From contig CAVUYP010000002.1 in NCBI GenBank assembly GCA_963745755.1, positions 319,536-383,535 of the forward strand: DNA of 64,000 bases, in the 5' to 3' direction. The notes beneath the pieces are model-generated. The model was given only the letters and a program-made list of their open reading frames with translations. It did not search any database and had not been told where the DNA came from. The DNA is from RHKX01 sp963745755 (GTDB lineage: Bacteria; Actinomycetota; Thermoleophilia; Solirubrobacterales; 70-9). The first letter of the stretch is position 1, and each line of letters opens with the position of its first letter. The translations under genes were made by a program, and so were the position numbers. This document shows positions 46,350 through 55,047 of this stretch, piece by piece.

Positions 46350-47342
46350 CTACCAGTTCGGCGCCGGCCGCTCGATCCCGCGCAGGCGCGGGTGCGGGGC
46401 GAGCAGCAGCCGCCAGGTGATCAGGGCGCCGGCGGCCATCATCGTGATCGCCAGCATCGAGCCGAGCGAGAGCAGCGGCACCCCGGTCAGCCCGTTGCCG
46501 ATGTTGCAGCCGTGGGCGAGCGTGCCGCCGACGCCCATCGCGACGCCGCCGGCGGCCGCCCGGATCGAGCGGCTCGGGTCGGGGAACCGCAGCGGGCCGC
46601 GGATCGCGACCGCGGCGCCGGCGATCACGCCGACGGCGAGGAACGCCGCGAAGCTGAGCGAGCCGAGGTCGCCGGCCTCGACCGAGTCGCGGATGTTGCT
46701 CGGCACGCCGACGAAGCCGAGCCCGTAGGAGTAGTCGGCCCAGCCCGCCACGACCCAGGCGATCGCGCCGAGCAGGCCGAGGATCAGGCCGGCGCGGAGC
46801 GCCGTCGAGGAGCTGCGCCGAAGCAGGTAGAGGCCGAGCAGGCCGAGCGCGATCGCGATCGGCACATAGCCGATCCCGAGCAGTCCGTAGAGGGTGTCGT
46901 CGGCGGGCTTGGCGACGGCGTCGTCGAGGTCGACGGCGACGCTCTCCAGCGGACCGCGGATCAGCAGCTCGCCGACGACGAAGCCGCCGATCGCGATCGC
47001 CGTCGCGATCGAGCCGGCGCCGGTCTTCCAGAGGATCCCGGTGATGCAGCCGCCGGCGACCGCCATCCCGGCCCCGAACAGCAGCCCGCCGATCACCTGG
47101 GCGAGCGGGAACAGACCGATCGCCGGCAGCGCCGAGGGCGAGCTGAACAGCTTCACGTCGAAGGCGATCAGCACCGGGATCAGCAGCAGCTGCGCGGCGA
47201 CCGCCACCGCGAAGATCCTCAGGATCGTCGAATCGCGATCGAAGACGCCGCGCCGCAGCCCGGCGTTGAAGCAGACCGTGTGCCGCGACATCAGCGCTCC
47301 GACAGCGGCCCCGACCGCGAGCCCGCCGACGGCCGCGCTCAT
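46350..47342 (-). CDS. YeeE/YedE-family thiosulfate/sulfur transporter
   Basis: 330 aa with nine or more helices. It carries the conserved cysteines of the family: SRHTVCFNAGLRRG, VAGGCITGILWKTGAG and LAHGCNIGNGLTGVPLLSLGS. These resemble the thiosulfate pathway of TsuA-like transporters. The ATG at 47342 has GGGAGG 7 nt upstream. No TusA- or rhodanese-like partner gene is adjacent, although such pairs are common. Confidence 0.85.
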   Translation of the reverse strand: MSAAVGGLAVGAAVGALMSRHTVCFNAGLRRGVFDRDSTILRIFAVAVAAQLLLIPVLIAFDVKLFSSPSALPAIGLFPLAQVIGGLLFGAGMAVAGGCITGILWKTGAGSIATAIAIGGFVVGELLIRGPLESVAVDLDDAVAKPADDTLYGLLGIGYVPIAIALGLLGLYLLRRSSSTALRAGLILGLLGAIAWVVAGWADYSYGLGFVGVPSNIRDSVEAGDLGSLSFAAFLAVGVIAGAAVAIRGPLRFPDPSRSIRAAAGGVAMGVGGTLAHGCNIGNGLTGVPLLSLGSMLAITMMAAGALITWRLLLAPHPRLRGIERPAPNW

Positions 47343-47541
47343 GACCTGCCTCCCGGCACCGCGGTCTCCACTGCTGTCGTCGTCGCGACGATCGGCTCAG
47401 CCTAACCCCCGGGCCGGTGGGGCGGTCCGGGGACGGCCGGTGCGCGCGATCGGTCCGGGCCGCCACCGGTGCCCCTGCGCCTGCCTGGCAAACCGCGACC
47501 GGGGACCGAATGAGCTCGAATCGGCCTCCGCCCGGACAGGT

Positions 47542-47547
47542 AACCTC
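47542..47547 (+). promoter_or_regulatory. Possible -10 box upstream of tRNA(CAU)
   Basis: TAACCT lies about 90 nt before the tRNA gene in the 293-nt gap after the YeeE gene. The rest of that gap shows no convincing ORF. Confidence 0.3.
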
Positions 47548-47635
47548 GCCGGACCGTGCGGTCGCAAGAGCTCAGCGGCGAGGCGATCCCTCGAATAGGC
47601 CAGAGGCCGCCCCGATAGGCGGCATCGATTCCCCC

Positions 47636-47709
47636 GGGCCGGTAGCTCAGCTGGTTAGAGCAGCGGACTCATAATCCGTAGGTCCCTGGTTCGAGTCCAG
47701 GCCGGCCCA
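47636..47709 (+). tRNA. tRNA with CAT anticodon (elongator Met or Ile2)
   Basis: The acceptor stem is GGGCCGG with CCGGCCC. The D arm is AGCTCAGCTGGTTAGAGC. The anticodon arm GCGGA/TCCGT-like with loop CTCATAA gives CAT. The T arm is CCTGG-TTCGAGT-CCAGG. The discriminator is A. A CAT tRNA with this body may be elongator Met or the lysidine-modified Ile2; the acceptor GGGCC start leans to Ile2 but is not decisive. Its 3' end adjoins an integrase remnant, as expected of an island attachment site. Confidence 0.88.
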
Positions 47710-47798
47710 CTAGAAAAGCCCCGCTAATCGCCATGTTTGGCGGTTGACCACAAACGGCGAGAAAGCCGACTGCAACGATTCTGCAACCCTTTGGCCGC

Positions 47799-48231
47799 TC
47801 AGTCGACGACGAGCGCCGCAACCGTCGCCGCGGCGTCCTCCTGCAAGCCCGGCATGACGTGCGAGTAGACGTCGAGCGTGAAGCTCACCGTGGCATGGCC
47901 GAGCCGCTCGGAGACGACCTTCGGATTCACGCCCGCCTGAAGCGCCAGGGACGCCCAGGTATGCCGGAGGTCGTGCAAGCGGATCCGGGGCACGGTGAAC
48001 TGAGCTACGGCGTCCTGAAAGGGCTGAAGCGGCGTCGAGCCGATCCGCTCGACGACTCGCCGGACGTTGAGATCGTAGGAGATGAACGTCGACGGCCGGA
48101 CGGTGGCCCGGATCGCCGGCAACCATTCGTCCTCGAGGAACGCCGCGAGAGTGAGCTTGTCCGGCGTGACGTACTCGCCGCGCTGCAAGCGGCCGAGAAT
48201 CTCGACGCGGGCAGCAAACGTGTATCGGCTG
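47799..48231 (-). pseudogene. Tyrosine integrase remnant with internal deletion
   Basis: The sequence corresponds to a phage/ICE integrase: the end of an AP2-like arm-binding domain (YTFAARVEILGRLQRGEYV), a core-binding domain (AAFLEDEWLPAIRATVRPST), then a jump to IRLHDLRHTWASLALQAGVN, SERLGHATVSFTLDVYSHVM and the stop. The first catalytic Arg and beta-hairpin Lys regions (about 100 residues) are missing between STPLQPFQDAV and VPRIRL, and no good start precedes it. HxxR, GH and Tyr boxes remain. It lies 90 nt from the tRNA 3' end, pointing towards it, so it is probably the decayed integrase of an island inserted at that tRNA. Confidence 0.72.
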
Positions 48232-48311
48232 CTTCCCGAGCCAAGTTCCCCCCGCTCTCTTTCTACCAGTAGTAAGAGTGTCGCAGGGTGCGACACAACG
48301 GGGGGAAGCTG

Positions 48312-48596
48312 ATGAACTTCCCTCGCCGTTCCTGGCCGACAAGCCTCCCGTCGCTCGGATCGCCCCTCTCGGAAACGGCTTGTACCTGCCCGGAGCCCGA
48401 CCCGATCCGAATCGGCAAGACCCGTCGGTGCCGTAGTTGCGCCGGGATCGTCGAGCGCCAAGGACGGCTAGACGCGGGACCGACGCCACCGAATAGGAAG
48501 CAGGAAGACGCCGGCCCCGGTGGCAAGCAAACGGCCGAAGCCGACCTCAGCTTCGCTGGACCACCCGAAACTCCACCAGGAGGGGGAAGGCGATGA
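48312..48596 (+). CDS. Possible small Cys-containing protein
   Basis: A 94-aa frame starting ATG after GGGGGGAAG. CTCPEPDPIRIGKTRRCRSC has a C-x-C and C-x2-C pattern that could form a zinc site; the rest is Pro/Gly-rich. No family is recognised. It would be divergent from the integrase remnant, where excisionase-like genes often lie. The bases from 48597 to 48771 show no feature. Confidence 0.3.
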   Translation: MNFPRRSWPTSLPSLGSPLSETACTCPEPDPIRIGKTRRCRSCAGIVERQGRLDAGPTPPNRKQEDAGPGGKQTAEADLSFAGPPETPPGGGRR

Positions 48597-48771
48597 GCCT
48601 CAGCATCACGACGCACGTCGCCAGTCGATGCCCGAGGGCCAGCGCCCCGACATGAACGGCGACGCCTGGCTTCAGCTCGAGATCGAACTCGACCTCGCAT
48701 GCGGGGCGGGCGGGTACACGGCGGCTCGGTTCACCGTTCAGCCTGAACCGAAACAGCGCACCGTCGCCCGC

Positions 48772-50067
48772 TCAGCGGCGGGCTCCCAGGCGCTTGACCA
48801 GCTTGCGATAGACGTTGAAGGCTGGCTTCTTCGTGTAATCGCTCCGCAGCAGGCCGAAGTACTGCTGGAAGCTCGGTCCCTCGCTGTTGTTGTCCCGCAG
48901 GTTGAACCAGCGGAAGTCGCTGATGTTGTAGGTGCGGCGATAGCGGTTGGCAGTCCGCACGAACTCCTTCGTCGCCGTTACCTGGACATCCTCGGAACGC
49001 CCCGGTCCCGTCGCATACCCGGTCTCCTCGATACGCAGCGGCGTCTTGCGGGTGAAGCCGGCTTTTGGCATGAAGCACTGGCGCGTCTGGGCGACGCCCT
49101 CAAGCCACGTGTCACCGTAATCGACGATCGTTGTCGGATGGAAAGCGCCCGGATACCAAGTCCCGGGATAGATGTCGAGCCCCACCCAGTCGGTGTGCTT
49201 GCGTAGCCGCTTGCCGCCGATGCGCCCGATCTTCTCCCAGAATGCGGCATCGTTGTCCTCGCCGGTCAAGTCGAAGCGCCAAGCGTAGTTGAACCCGATC
49301 TGCAGCTGGTCGTAACCGAGCCGGCGTGACTCACGGTCAGCCGTGATCACCCCCCGGACCAGCGCCCTGGGCGCCCGGTCGTAGTAACCGTCCGAGGTAT
49401 TCGGTGAGATCCCAATGTTGACCTCGTTTGTGAGCTGGAGCCCGGTCACGTGCTTGTTCGGACCGAACTTGCGGACGACCTTCTTGACGTAGCGCAGCCA
49501 CTTATGGATGTTGCCGTTGTCGGCGTCGGCGGGGTGGTAGCGGACCTGTAACTCGACGTCGAGGCCGAGGCGAGCGTACCGGCGCGCCAGTCGCTTGAAC
49601 TGCCGGATGCCCGCGTTGCCATCGGACATGAACAATCGGTTGAGCCGGACCGCGAAATAGCGATGGCCCTTCAACTGCTTCAGGGCAGCGTCGGCCTTGC
49701 CCTCGTCTTCGGGAATCACCGGAACGGTTTGCCCGGACCCTGATTCCCCGGCAAGCCGCGGGCCAGTCCCGAAGCGGATGCGGGGACCGTCCTTTGGTGT
49801 GTCGTCGGCGTAGCTCTCGAGGCAGTTGGGGTCCGGCTTTGAGGCGGGCGGGGTCTTGTTGGGCGGAATCTCACCGCCGAGATCCAGCGGGATCGCCGAT
49901 GCCGTTGACGGCACGACGGCGGCTGCCACTAGGCATATCGCCGCCCAGCGGGCAGCCTGTCGCTTGTTGCGATGTGTGGCGCGCTGAGCCCATGGCAAGT
50001 CCGGCGCCGATGTGCCCCCGCTCCGCCTTCGGCTTGCCAGTGGTTCGCCCTCAACCTGCTCCGACAT
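48772..50067 (-). CDS. Secreted TIM-barrel glycoside hydrolase-like protein (clan GH-A type)
   Basis: 431 aa. A hydrophobic segment (RWAAICLVAAAVVPSTASA) after an unusually long basic N-region forms the export signal. The catalytic barrel shows VTGLQLTNEVNIGISPNTSD, whose Asn-Glu pair matches the clan GH-A acid/base, and PLRIEETGYATGPGRS, whose Glu fits the nucleophile; DWVGLDIYPGTWYPG is the strand-6/7 region. The substrate is probably a plant or microbial glycan, but the exact family is not clear. ATG at 50067 has AGAAGGAGAACG upstream. The bases from 50068 to 50320 hold the promoter region and no gene. Codon bias is weaker than in the core region. Confidence 0.65.
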   Translation of the reverse strand: MSEQVEGEPLASRRRSGGTSAPDLPWAQRATHRNKRQAARWAAICLVAAAVVPSTASAIPLDLGGEIPPNKTPPASKPDPNCLESYADDTPKDGPRIRFGTGPRLAGESGSGQTVPVIPEDEGKADAALKQLKGHRYFAVRLNRLFMSDGNAGIRQFKRLARRYARLGLDVELQVRYHPADADNGNIHKWLRYVKKVVRKFGPNKHVTGLQLTNEVNIGISPNTSDGYYDRAPRALVRGVITADRESRRLGYDQLQIGFNYAWRFDLTGEDNDAAFWEKIGRIGGKRLRKHTDWVGLDIYPGTWYPGAFHPTTIVDYGDTWLEGVAQTRQCFMPKAGFTRKTPLRIEETGYATGPGRSEDVQVTATKEFVRTANRYRRTYNISDFRWFNLRDNNSEGPSFQQYFGLLRSDYTKKPAFNVYRKLVKRLGARR

Positions 50068-50320
50068 CGTTCTCCTTCTCTTTTCCGAAACCCGCCCCCG
50101 TTGTATCGCGGTTACCGGCCGACGCGCCCTCTCCTGCTGATATGAGTCTGGTGCTTGCCGTCGAGGGCAGTTCGGTTTTCCCTGGTCCTTCTCGACCGGG
50201 ATGACGGCAGCATCGATCACGTCGGGGTTAACAGATGACTACCTCGACCTCGGCCGACGTCTGGCGAGGCGGCCGTCGTTCGGATGCGGCGCATGAGCGG
50301 TCTGGGATTGGCGAGCAAGC

Positions 50321-50364
50321 TGCGAAACCGAAGGTCACTGGTTCGAATCCAGTCGGGCGCGCCA
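50321..50364 (+). other. 3' fragment of a tRNA gene (att-like remnant)
   Basis: The T arm CTGG-TTCGAAT-CCAG (50338-50352), the variable loop AGGTCA and an acceptor-3' strand GGGCGCGCCA (50355-50364) form the 3' half of a tRNA, closest in my memory to tRNA-Arg genes. No matching 5' half (it would start GGCGCGCC) lies upstream. Such 3' ends are what integrating elements leave as attachment sites. Confidence 0.6.
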
Positions 50365-50490
50365 AGGGATTGCCTGGCAACGCTGCTTTTCGGGCGGTCC
50401 CCGTGAACGCTTCCGGAGGCCGTGGCCCTTCTACGCCCTTGCAGTAGCCGGGGTCCAGCCTAGGGCGGGAGGTGTGCCTGCTTTCCGCAG

Positions 50491-51510
50491 TCATCCTGCC
50501 GGTGCGAGTTCGGGTTGTGGGTAACGCTTCGCCAGCCTCGCGCCGAGAGCACGAACGGCTGCCAGGCCGACGACGAGTAGACCTATGCCGACGAGGATCT
50601 GGAGGCCGCGTTCCTTTGCCTCGTAGGCAACCTGGCCCGGGGCGGCGAGAACGAGCACGAGGGAGAACGTGTACAGGCTGTAGTAGAGCCAGTATCTCTT
50701 GGCTTGCGTCAGCGCGAGCAGGAACGCGACGATGGCGATACCGGTGAGGACCCCAGGGGGAGGAGCGGCGATCGCCACGGGAATCGCGGCGATCGCCCCG
50801 AGCGCAGTGCCGATCGCCTTGTCGCGGATACGGTCTTGTTTTCCGATCAGGATGTAAAGGATCAGCACGAGGATCGGATCGGGAACCCAGTAGGGCTCGG
50901 TCCACGACAGTGCGACTCCGATCGCCGCGCTTGTGCCCAGAATAATGCCGAAGGCGATCGCCACGGCGGCTGCGGCCGGCGGGGAGAGGCGATCTCCCTT
51001 GACGACCTCGGGAGCGCCGAAACGGCGCGCGAGGACGATGCCGTAGCAGCTCGCGATCGCGACAACGACGCCGTAGATCACGGCGTCCGTCACCGACGGC
51101 ACCGGAGGGACAAACGTGGCGGCAAACGGAACCATCAGCAGTGTCGGGAACCACCCGACCCGGAACCCGGCCCCGGCAATGACGGCCACGATCGCCAGCA
51201 ACGCCACCCACCACCAGTCATAGGCGGCAAGAGCTCCGAGTCCTGCGGCAAGGCCAATCCCAGGGGCGACATACGTCATCCGGCGGGTGCCGCCGATCTT
51301 GGAGCCGGCCACGCCGAGAAGAAGCCCGACGAGCATCGCCCAGACACCCAACTCGCCCGCCACAGCGCCCATCAGCAGCGCCGGTAGAACAACCGCCACA
51401 ACGACCGCCCCAAGAACCTGCATCGCCCTTCGTCCACCTGACGGCTTGTCTTGGGCCGCTGCCGTGCCTCGACCTTGCGGAACTTCAGGCGGGATGTTCT
51501 CCCGAGACAT
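50491..51510 (-). CDS. FUSC-like integral membrane protein
   Basis: 339 aa with ten or so hydrophobic helices in two similar halves, each ending in a stretch of the kind PYWVPDPILVLILYILIGKQDRIRDKAIGTALGA. The combination of a W-x-x-P-D-P-I-L helix and the K-x-R-x-x-x-x-x-I-G-T loop resembles the FUSC/aromatic-acid exporter-like fold. It lacks the long cytoplasmic domain of true FUSC proteins. The ATG at 51510 starts just before the Pro-rich N-terminus; a TTG at 51567 would add 19 residues. The 316 nt to the LuxR gene contain no convincing ORF. Confidence 0.6.
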   Translation of the reverse strand: MSRENIPPEVPQGRGTAAAQDKPSGGRRAMQVLGAVVVAVVLPALLMGAVAGELGVWAMLVGLLLGVAGSKIGGTRRMTYVAPGIGLAAGLGALAAYDWWWVALLAIVAVIAGAGFRVGWFPTLLMVPFAATFVPPVPSVTDAVIYGVVVAIASCYGIVLARRFGAPEVVKGDRLSPPAAAAVAIAFGIILGTSAAIGVALSWTEPYWVPDPILVLILYILIGKQDRIRDKAIGTALGAIAAIPVAIAAPPPGVLTGIAIVAFLLALTQAKRYWLYYSLYTFSLVLVLAAPGQVAYEAKERGLQILVGIGLLVVGLAAVRALGARLAKRYPQPELAPAG

Positions 51511-51826
51511 TGCCGAAGTATTGCGGCGTCTGTGTTGCGGCGTCTCGCCTGAGGAGTCGCCTGGCAAGCGCTGTTACTCGCGGTTCGTCGAAGTGCCCGG
51601 GAGCTGTGACCCCGTCGCCCTTTGTCGTGTGCGACAGGCTGCGCGGGAACTTGTACGGCGGCCTACCCATTGTTGACTCCGACGACCGGTCGAGCTTCCG
51701 ACCCGGCCGGTAGGGAGGCCAGCCCGGACGCTCTGCCCAACCACCCAACGCCAAGTGAGGGGACTATCCGAAGCCGGATTCCTCCCTGTGGCTTGTGCTT
51801 CGAACGGTGACGCGCATGCCAAGTGT

Positions 51827-54634
51827 TCAATCGTCCTCGCGGCCGGACCGCGTGCGGGTCGGTGCAGATTGCGCGGCGCCCGCTTTGTCCAGAGCTCCCG
51901 CGGCAACCAGTCCGGCGAGCTCGGTCCGCGAATGTATGCCGAGCTTCCGGTAGACGCGACCGAGGTGGAAGTCGATCGTCTTCGGACTCAGAAACATGTT
52001 CGCCGCGACCTGTTTGTTGGTGGCTCCGTCGGCCACCGCCCGCGCAACTCTGATCTCCTGGGCGGTGAGCTCGTCGGGGTTGGCCATGGGTTCGCGCTTG
52101 ACGCCCCCGGACGCGGTGAGCTCGGAATCCGTGCGCTCGATCCAAGGTTCCGCGCTGAGACCCTCGAAGATCTCAAGCGCCGAACGCAATCGCTTTCGGG
52201 CTTCGACCCGCCTACGGGCGCGGTGCAGCCGGGATCCATAGGCCAGCAGCGTCCGAGCGGTTTGAAATGGCGTCGGGGCGCGCTCGTGGTAGCCGAGTGC
52301 AGCCTCGAAATGCGGGTCGAAGCTCTCGCTGCCGACAAGGCCGAGGCCCCGCGCCGCAAACGCGAGCGACAGGGGCACGTTTGCACGCCTCGCCCTGACC
52401 GCCAGCGCCGAAGCCACGCGCTCAGCGTCCTCCGCGCGGCCGATGTGGGTATACGCCTCGATGAGATCGGGGGCCCAGGGAATGTAGGCCGGATCCTCCA
52501 GCCCTGATTCCGCGGCGAAGGCCTCGACGCGGACAAGCTCGGCAACTCCTTGCTCGGCACGTCCGTGGCCAAGCTCGAGCAACCCGAGCACCGAATGGCC
52601 CCAGGCGACGACCGTCGCCGATCCGACCCGCTCCGCCAGTTCGATCCCACGTTCGAGGTCATCCCGGGCTTCCGCGGTCCTCCCGCGGACAGCGAGAAGC
52701 TGCCCGTTGACGACGAGAGAGTAGGGCAGGATGCCGTATTGGCCGTGTTCCTCGGCGAGCTGCGCTGAGCTGAGAACGCTTTCGGAGTCCTCCCAATCCC
52801 CGATCCGGTACGCGACGTCCGCCGAGACCGCGAGCAGGTAAGGGAGCAGCCCGAAGGTGTCGGTCGCGCGAGCCAACTCCTTGAGCCGATTGAGCTCGGC
52901 GTGCAGGATCAGCTCCTGGCCGGTACACACCCGCGTGTGCATGCCAAGCACCACCGACTGGATCGCCGGGGAGAGGACGTCGATCTGGGCCAAGAGCCGC
53001 CCCGCATCATCGAGCGACTCACGCGCGTCGGCAGCGGCGCCGGTGAGTGCCACGGTGCCTCCCTCCATCGCCTTGACCTGACAGCGGACCATCGCCGAAG
53101 CCCGATCCGGTACTACGGCGGCGGCCCGCCCGGCCGCCAGGGCCGCGGCACGGAACTGCCCGGCTGTGCCCGCCAGCAGCGAAGCATCTGCAAGCATCGG
53201 CGCTGCCGTCGCGGGATCGATCGAACTGATCCGATCGGCCTCATCCTCCAGTTGGGAGTGGGCGTCACGGGCAAGGCCGAGGCCGCCGGTCATCTTGACG
53301 ACGACAAGGGCGTGCCGGACCCTCGCCCGCAGGAGGAGATCGTCGATTTCGGGCTCGGATTCCAGCAGCGCGGCGCAGCGATCGTAGGCCCCGCCCAGCG
53401 CCGCCGCCAGCGCCGCCCCATAACGTCGACGGGCAGCGGCGCGGTCCCCCTCGCTGAAGTCCGCCGCCCGCGCGAGTGCATCCGCCGCGACACTGTGGGC
53501 TCCGCGAGCGCTCGCCCTTCCGGCGGCGCCGTCGAGCAGCTTGGCGACCGTCTCATCCGGGCCGATTGTCGCGGCGGCGAGATGCCAGGCTTGCGCGTCG
53601 GGGCTGCAGTGTTCGGACAGGGCCCGATGAGCGCGGCGTCGTTCCGCTGGAGCGGCATGCTCGTAGGCAGCTGCCTTGACCAACGGATGAGAAAAGTCGA
53701 TCCGCCCTCCCGCGAGAGCGATAACCCTCGCAGACTCAGCTCTCTCGAACGCCTGCGGGTTGATCCCGATCTCGCGGCCCGCGGAGACCACAGGAGCAAG
53801 CTCGCGTCCGGTCGCGCAGGACGCGAGTACGACCGCTGACCGCGCATCATCATCGAGGGCCCGTATCTCGCCCTCGAACGCCTCGGCTAGGGCAGTTCCG
53901 ACAACTCCTCGGTGGTTGATCGGCGCGATGCCGAGCCGCTGCTCCCTGGTCAGCCGCGAAGGCAGCTCACTCAGAGCCAGAGGGTTGCCGGCGGCGACGT
54001 CAACGAGGGCATTGATGACGCTTCCGGTCGCATCCGGCGCCGAACCTCTGATCAGCGTTCGTGCATCCTCTCCGATCAGACGCGGGAGCTCCAACCGTTC
54101 CGGCTCGCGCGATCCGAGTAGCGGTCCATCTCGCCCCGGTCGCGCAGCGACCAGCAGGCCGACCCGAGTACCGGAGAGCCTCCGGGCTGCGTATGCCAGG
54201 CACTCAGCGGACGGTACGTCGAGCCACTGGGCATCGTCGACCACGACGAGCAAGGGCGTTGATTCGGCGGCATTCGTGAGCAAACGGAGAAATGCCGCAC
54301 ATGTCGCAAATCGGTCGGTCGACGCCCCCGGCGACGGACTGAGGGCCAGCGCCGCCTTGACCGCATTCGCCTGTGCTTCGGGTAGCGCTCCAAGCCCGCC
54401 GAGTATCGGATCAATGATCTCGGCGAGAGACACATACGGGAGGTTCCCCTCCACCTCGACCCCTGACGTCCTGATTACGCGTAGGTCCTTCGCTTCCATG
54501 GACGCCCGGGCGAGAAGCGTCGTTTTCCCGATTCCCGGCTCGCCGACCAACAACAGTGCGCCGCCATCCCCCCGCCGCACGTTCTCCACCAAGCGACTGA
54601 TCCGGTCCAGCTCTCGAGCCCGTCCGAGGAGCAT
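51827..54634 (-). CDS. Large ATP-binding LuxR-family transcriptional regulator (LAL type)
   Basis: 935 aa. The N-terminal AAA ATPase has Walker A LLVGEPGIGKTTLLARA (residues ~28-44) and Walker B LLVVVDDAQWLDVPSAE. A long helical TPR-like middle (~350-830) follows. The C-terminal LuxR helix-turn-helix reads LTAQEIRVARAVADGATNKQVAANMFLSPKTIDFHLGRVYRKL. These MalT-like STAND regulators switch on sugar or secondary-metabolite genes after binding an inducer in the TPR region. The nearby secreted glycan enzymes are plausible targets by position only. The start MLLGRARELDRI is the canonical LAL N-terminus. Confidence 0.92.
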   Translation of the reverse strand: MLLGRARELDRISRLVENVRRGDGGALLLVGEPGIGKTTLLARASMEAKDLRVIRTSGVEVEGNLPYVSLAEIIDPILGGLGALPEAQANAVKAALALSPSPGASTDRFATCAAFLRLLTNAAESTPLLVVVDDAQWLDVPSAECLAYAARRLSGTRVGLLVAARPGRDGPLLGSREPERLELPRLIGEDARTLIRGSAPDATGSVINALVDVAAGNPLALSELPSRLTREQRLGIAPINHRGVVGTALAEAFEGEIRALDDDARSAVVLASCATGRELAPVVSAGREIGINPQAFERAESARVIALAGGRIDFSHPLVKAAAYEHAAPAERRRAHRALSEHCSPDAQAWHLAAATIGPDETVAKLLDGAAGRASARGAHSVAADALARAADFSEGDRAAARRRYGAALAAALGGAYDRCAALLESEPEIDDLLLRARVRHALVVVKMTGGLGLARDAHSQLEDEADRISSIDPATAAPMLADASLLAGTAGQFRAAALAAGRAAAVVPDRASAMVRCQVKAMEGGTVALTGAAADARESLDDAGRLLAQIDVLSPAIQSVVLGMHTRVCTGQELILHAELNRLKELARATDTFGLLPYLLAVSADVAYRIGDWEDSESVLSSAQLAEEHGQYGILPYSLVVNGQLLAVRGRTAEARDDLERGIELAERVGSATVVAWGHSVLGLLELGHGRAEQGVAELVRVEAFAAESGLEDPAYIPWAPDLIEAYTHIGRAEDAERVASALAVRARRANVPLSLAFAARGLGLVGSESFDPHFEAALGYHERAPTPFQTARTLLAYGSRLHRARRRVEARKRLRSALEIFEGLSAEPWIERTDSELTASGGVKREPMANPDELTAQEIRVARAVADGATNKQVAANMFLSPKTIDFHLGRVYRKLGIHSRTELAGLVAAGALDKAGAAQSAPTRTRSGREDD

Positions 54635-54759
54635 GAGGTCAGGCTACGCCTCGCAGGCTCACGCGCAAGGCCGCTGAAGCTAGGTGATTGCCCGGTGCTA
54701 TCTCGGTCCAGCGGGCATACGGTCTTGTCATCGACCACAGCCATCAAGGAGTGAGACAG

Positions 54760-54897
54760 ATGAGACACGTAGTTGCGGCATTTGCGCTCTCTGGGATGAC
54801 GAGCGGTCTGGACCACGCACGGCGACCCGAGCGACATCATCCGCGCGAACCGAGGCGATTCCGAGATCCCGGATCGGTCCGGGCCTCCGAGCGCTGA
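54760..54897 (+). CDS. Stub ORF with strong ribosome-binding site
   Basis: AAGGAG lies 8 nt before an ATG that opens 45 codons (MRHVVAAFALSGMTSG, then RERHHPREPRRFRD-like low-complexity sequence). The beginning looks like a real gene start and the rest does not. It could be the surviving 5' end of a gene that has been deleted or frameshifted. It is divergent from the LuxR regulator. Confidence 0.25.
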   Translation: MRHVVAAFALSGMTSGLDHARRPERHHPREPRRFRDPGSVRASER

Positions 54898-54908
54898 CTC
54901 ACTTGCCG

Positions 54909-54946
54909 CCGGCGAGGCCGGACGATACCTCGCCGGCGAGGTATCG
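54909..54946. other. Perfect 24-bp palindrome with a competing upstream stem
   Basis: CGATACCTCGCC (54923-54934) is followed at once by its exact reverse complement (54935-54946). GCCGGCGAGG at 54909-54918 can instead pair with CCTCGCCGGC at 54928-54937. The two folds exclude each other, as in attenuators. It lies between the stub ORF and the hydrolase remnant. Confidence 0.55.
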
Positions 54947-55047
54947 CCCCCGACGGAATAGCCGTGTTGCCTTCGGGCTACTATCACCGGCGTGTCGACA
55001 GAGCTCAGGCGGATCCGCCGTTGACCAGGTCCTGCGAGGTCGAGCTC

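Noticed and set aside
47417..47674. ORF ending GPVAQLVRAADS
   Set aside because: The end is the translation of the tRNA(CAU) gene and the start has no coding character.
50235..50447. 70-aa ORF containing KVTGSNPVGR
   Set aside because: This peptide is the well-known false translation of a tRNA 3' end; the region is better explained as a tRNA fragment.
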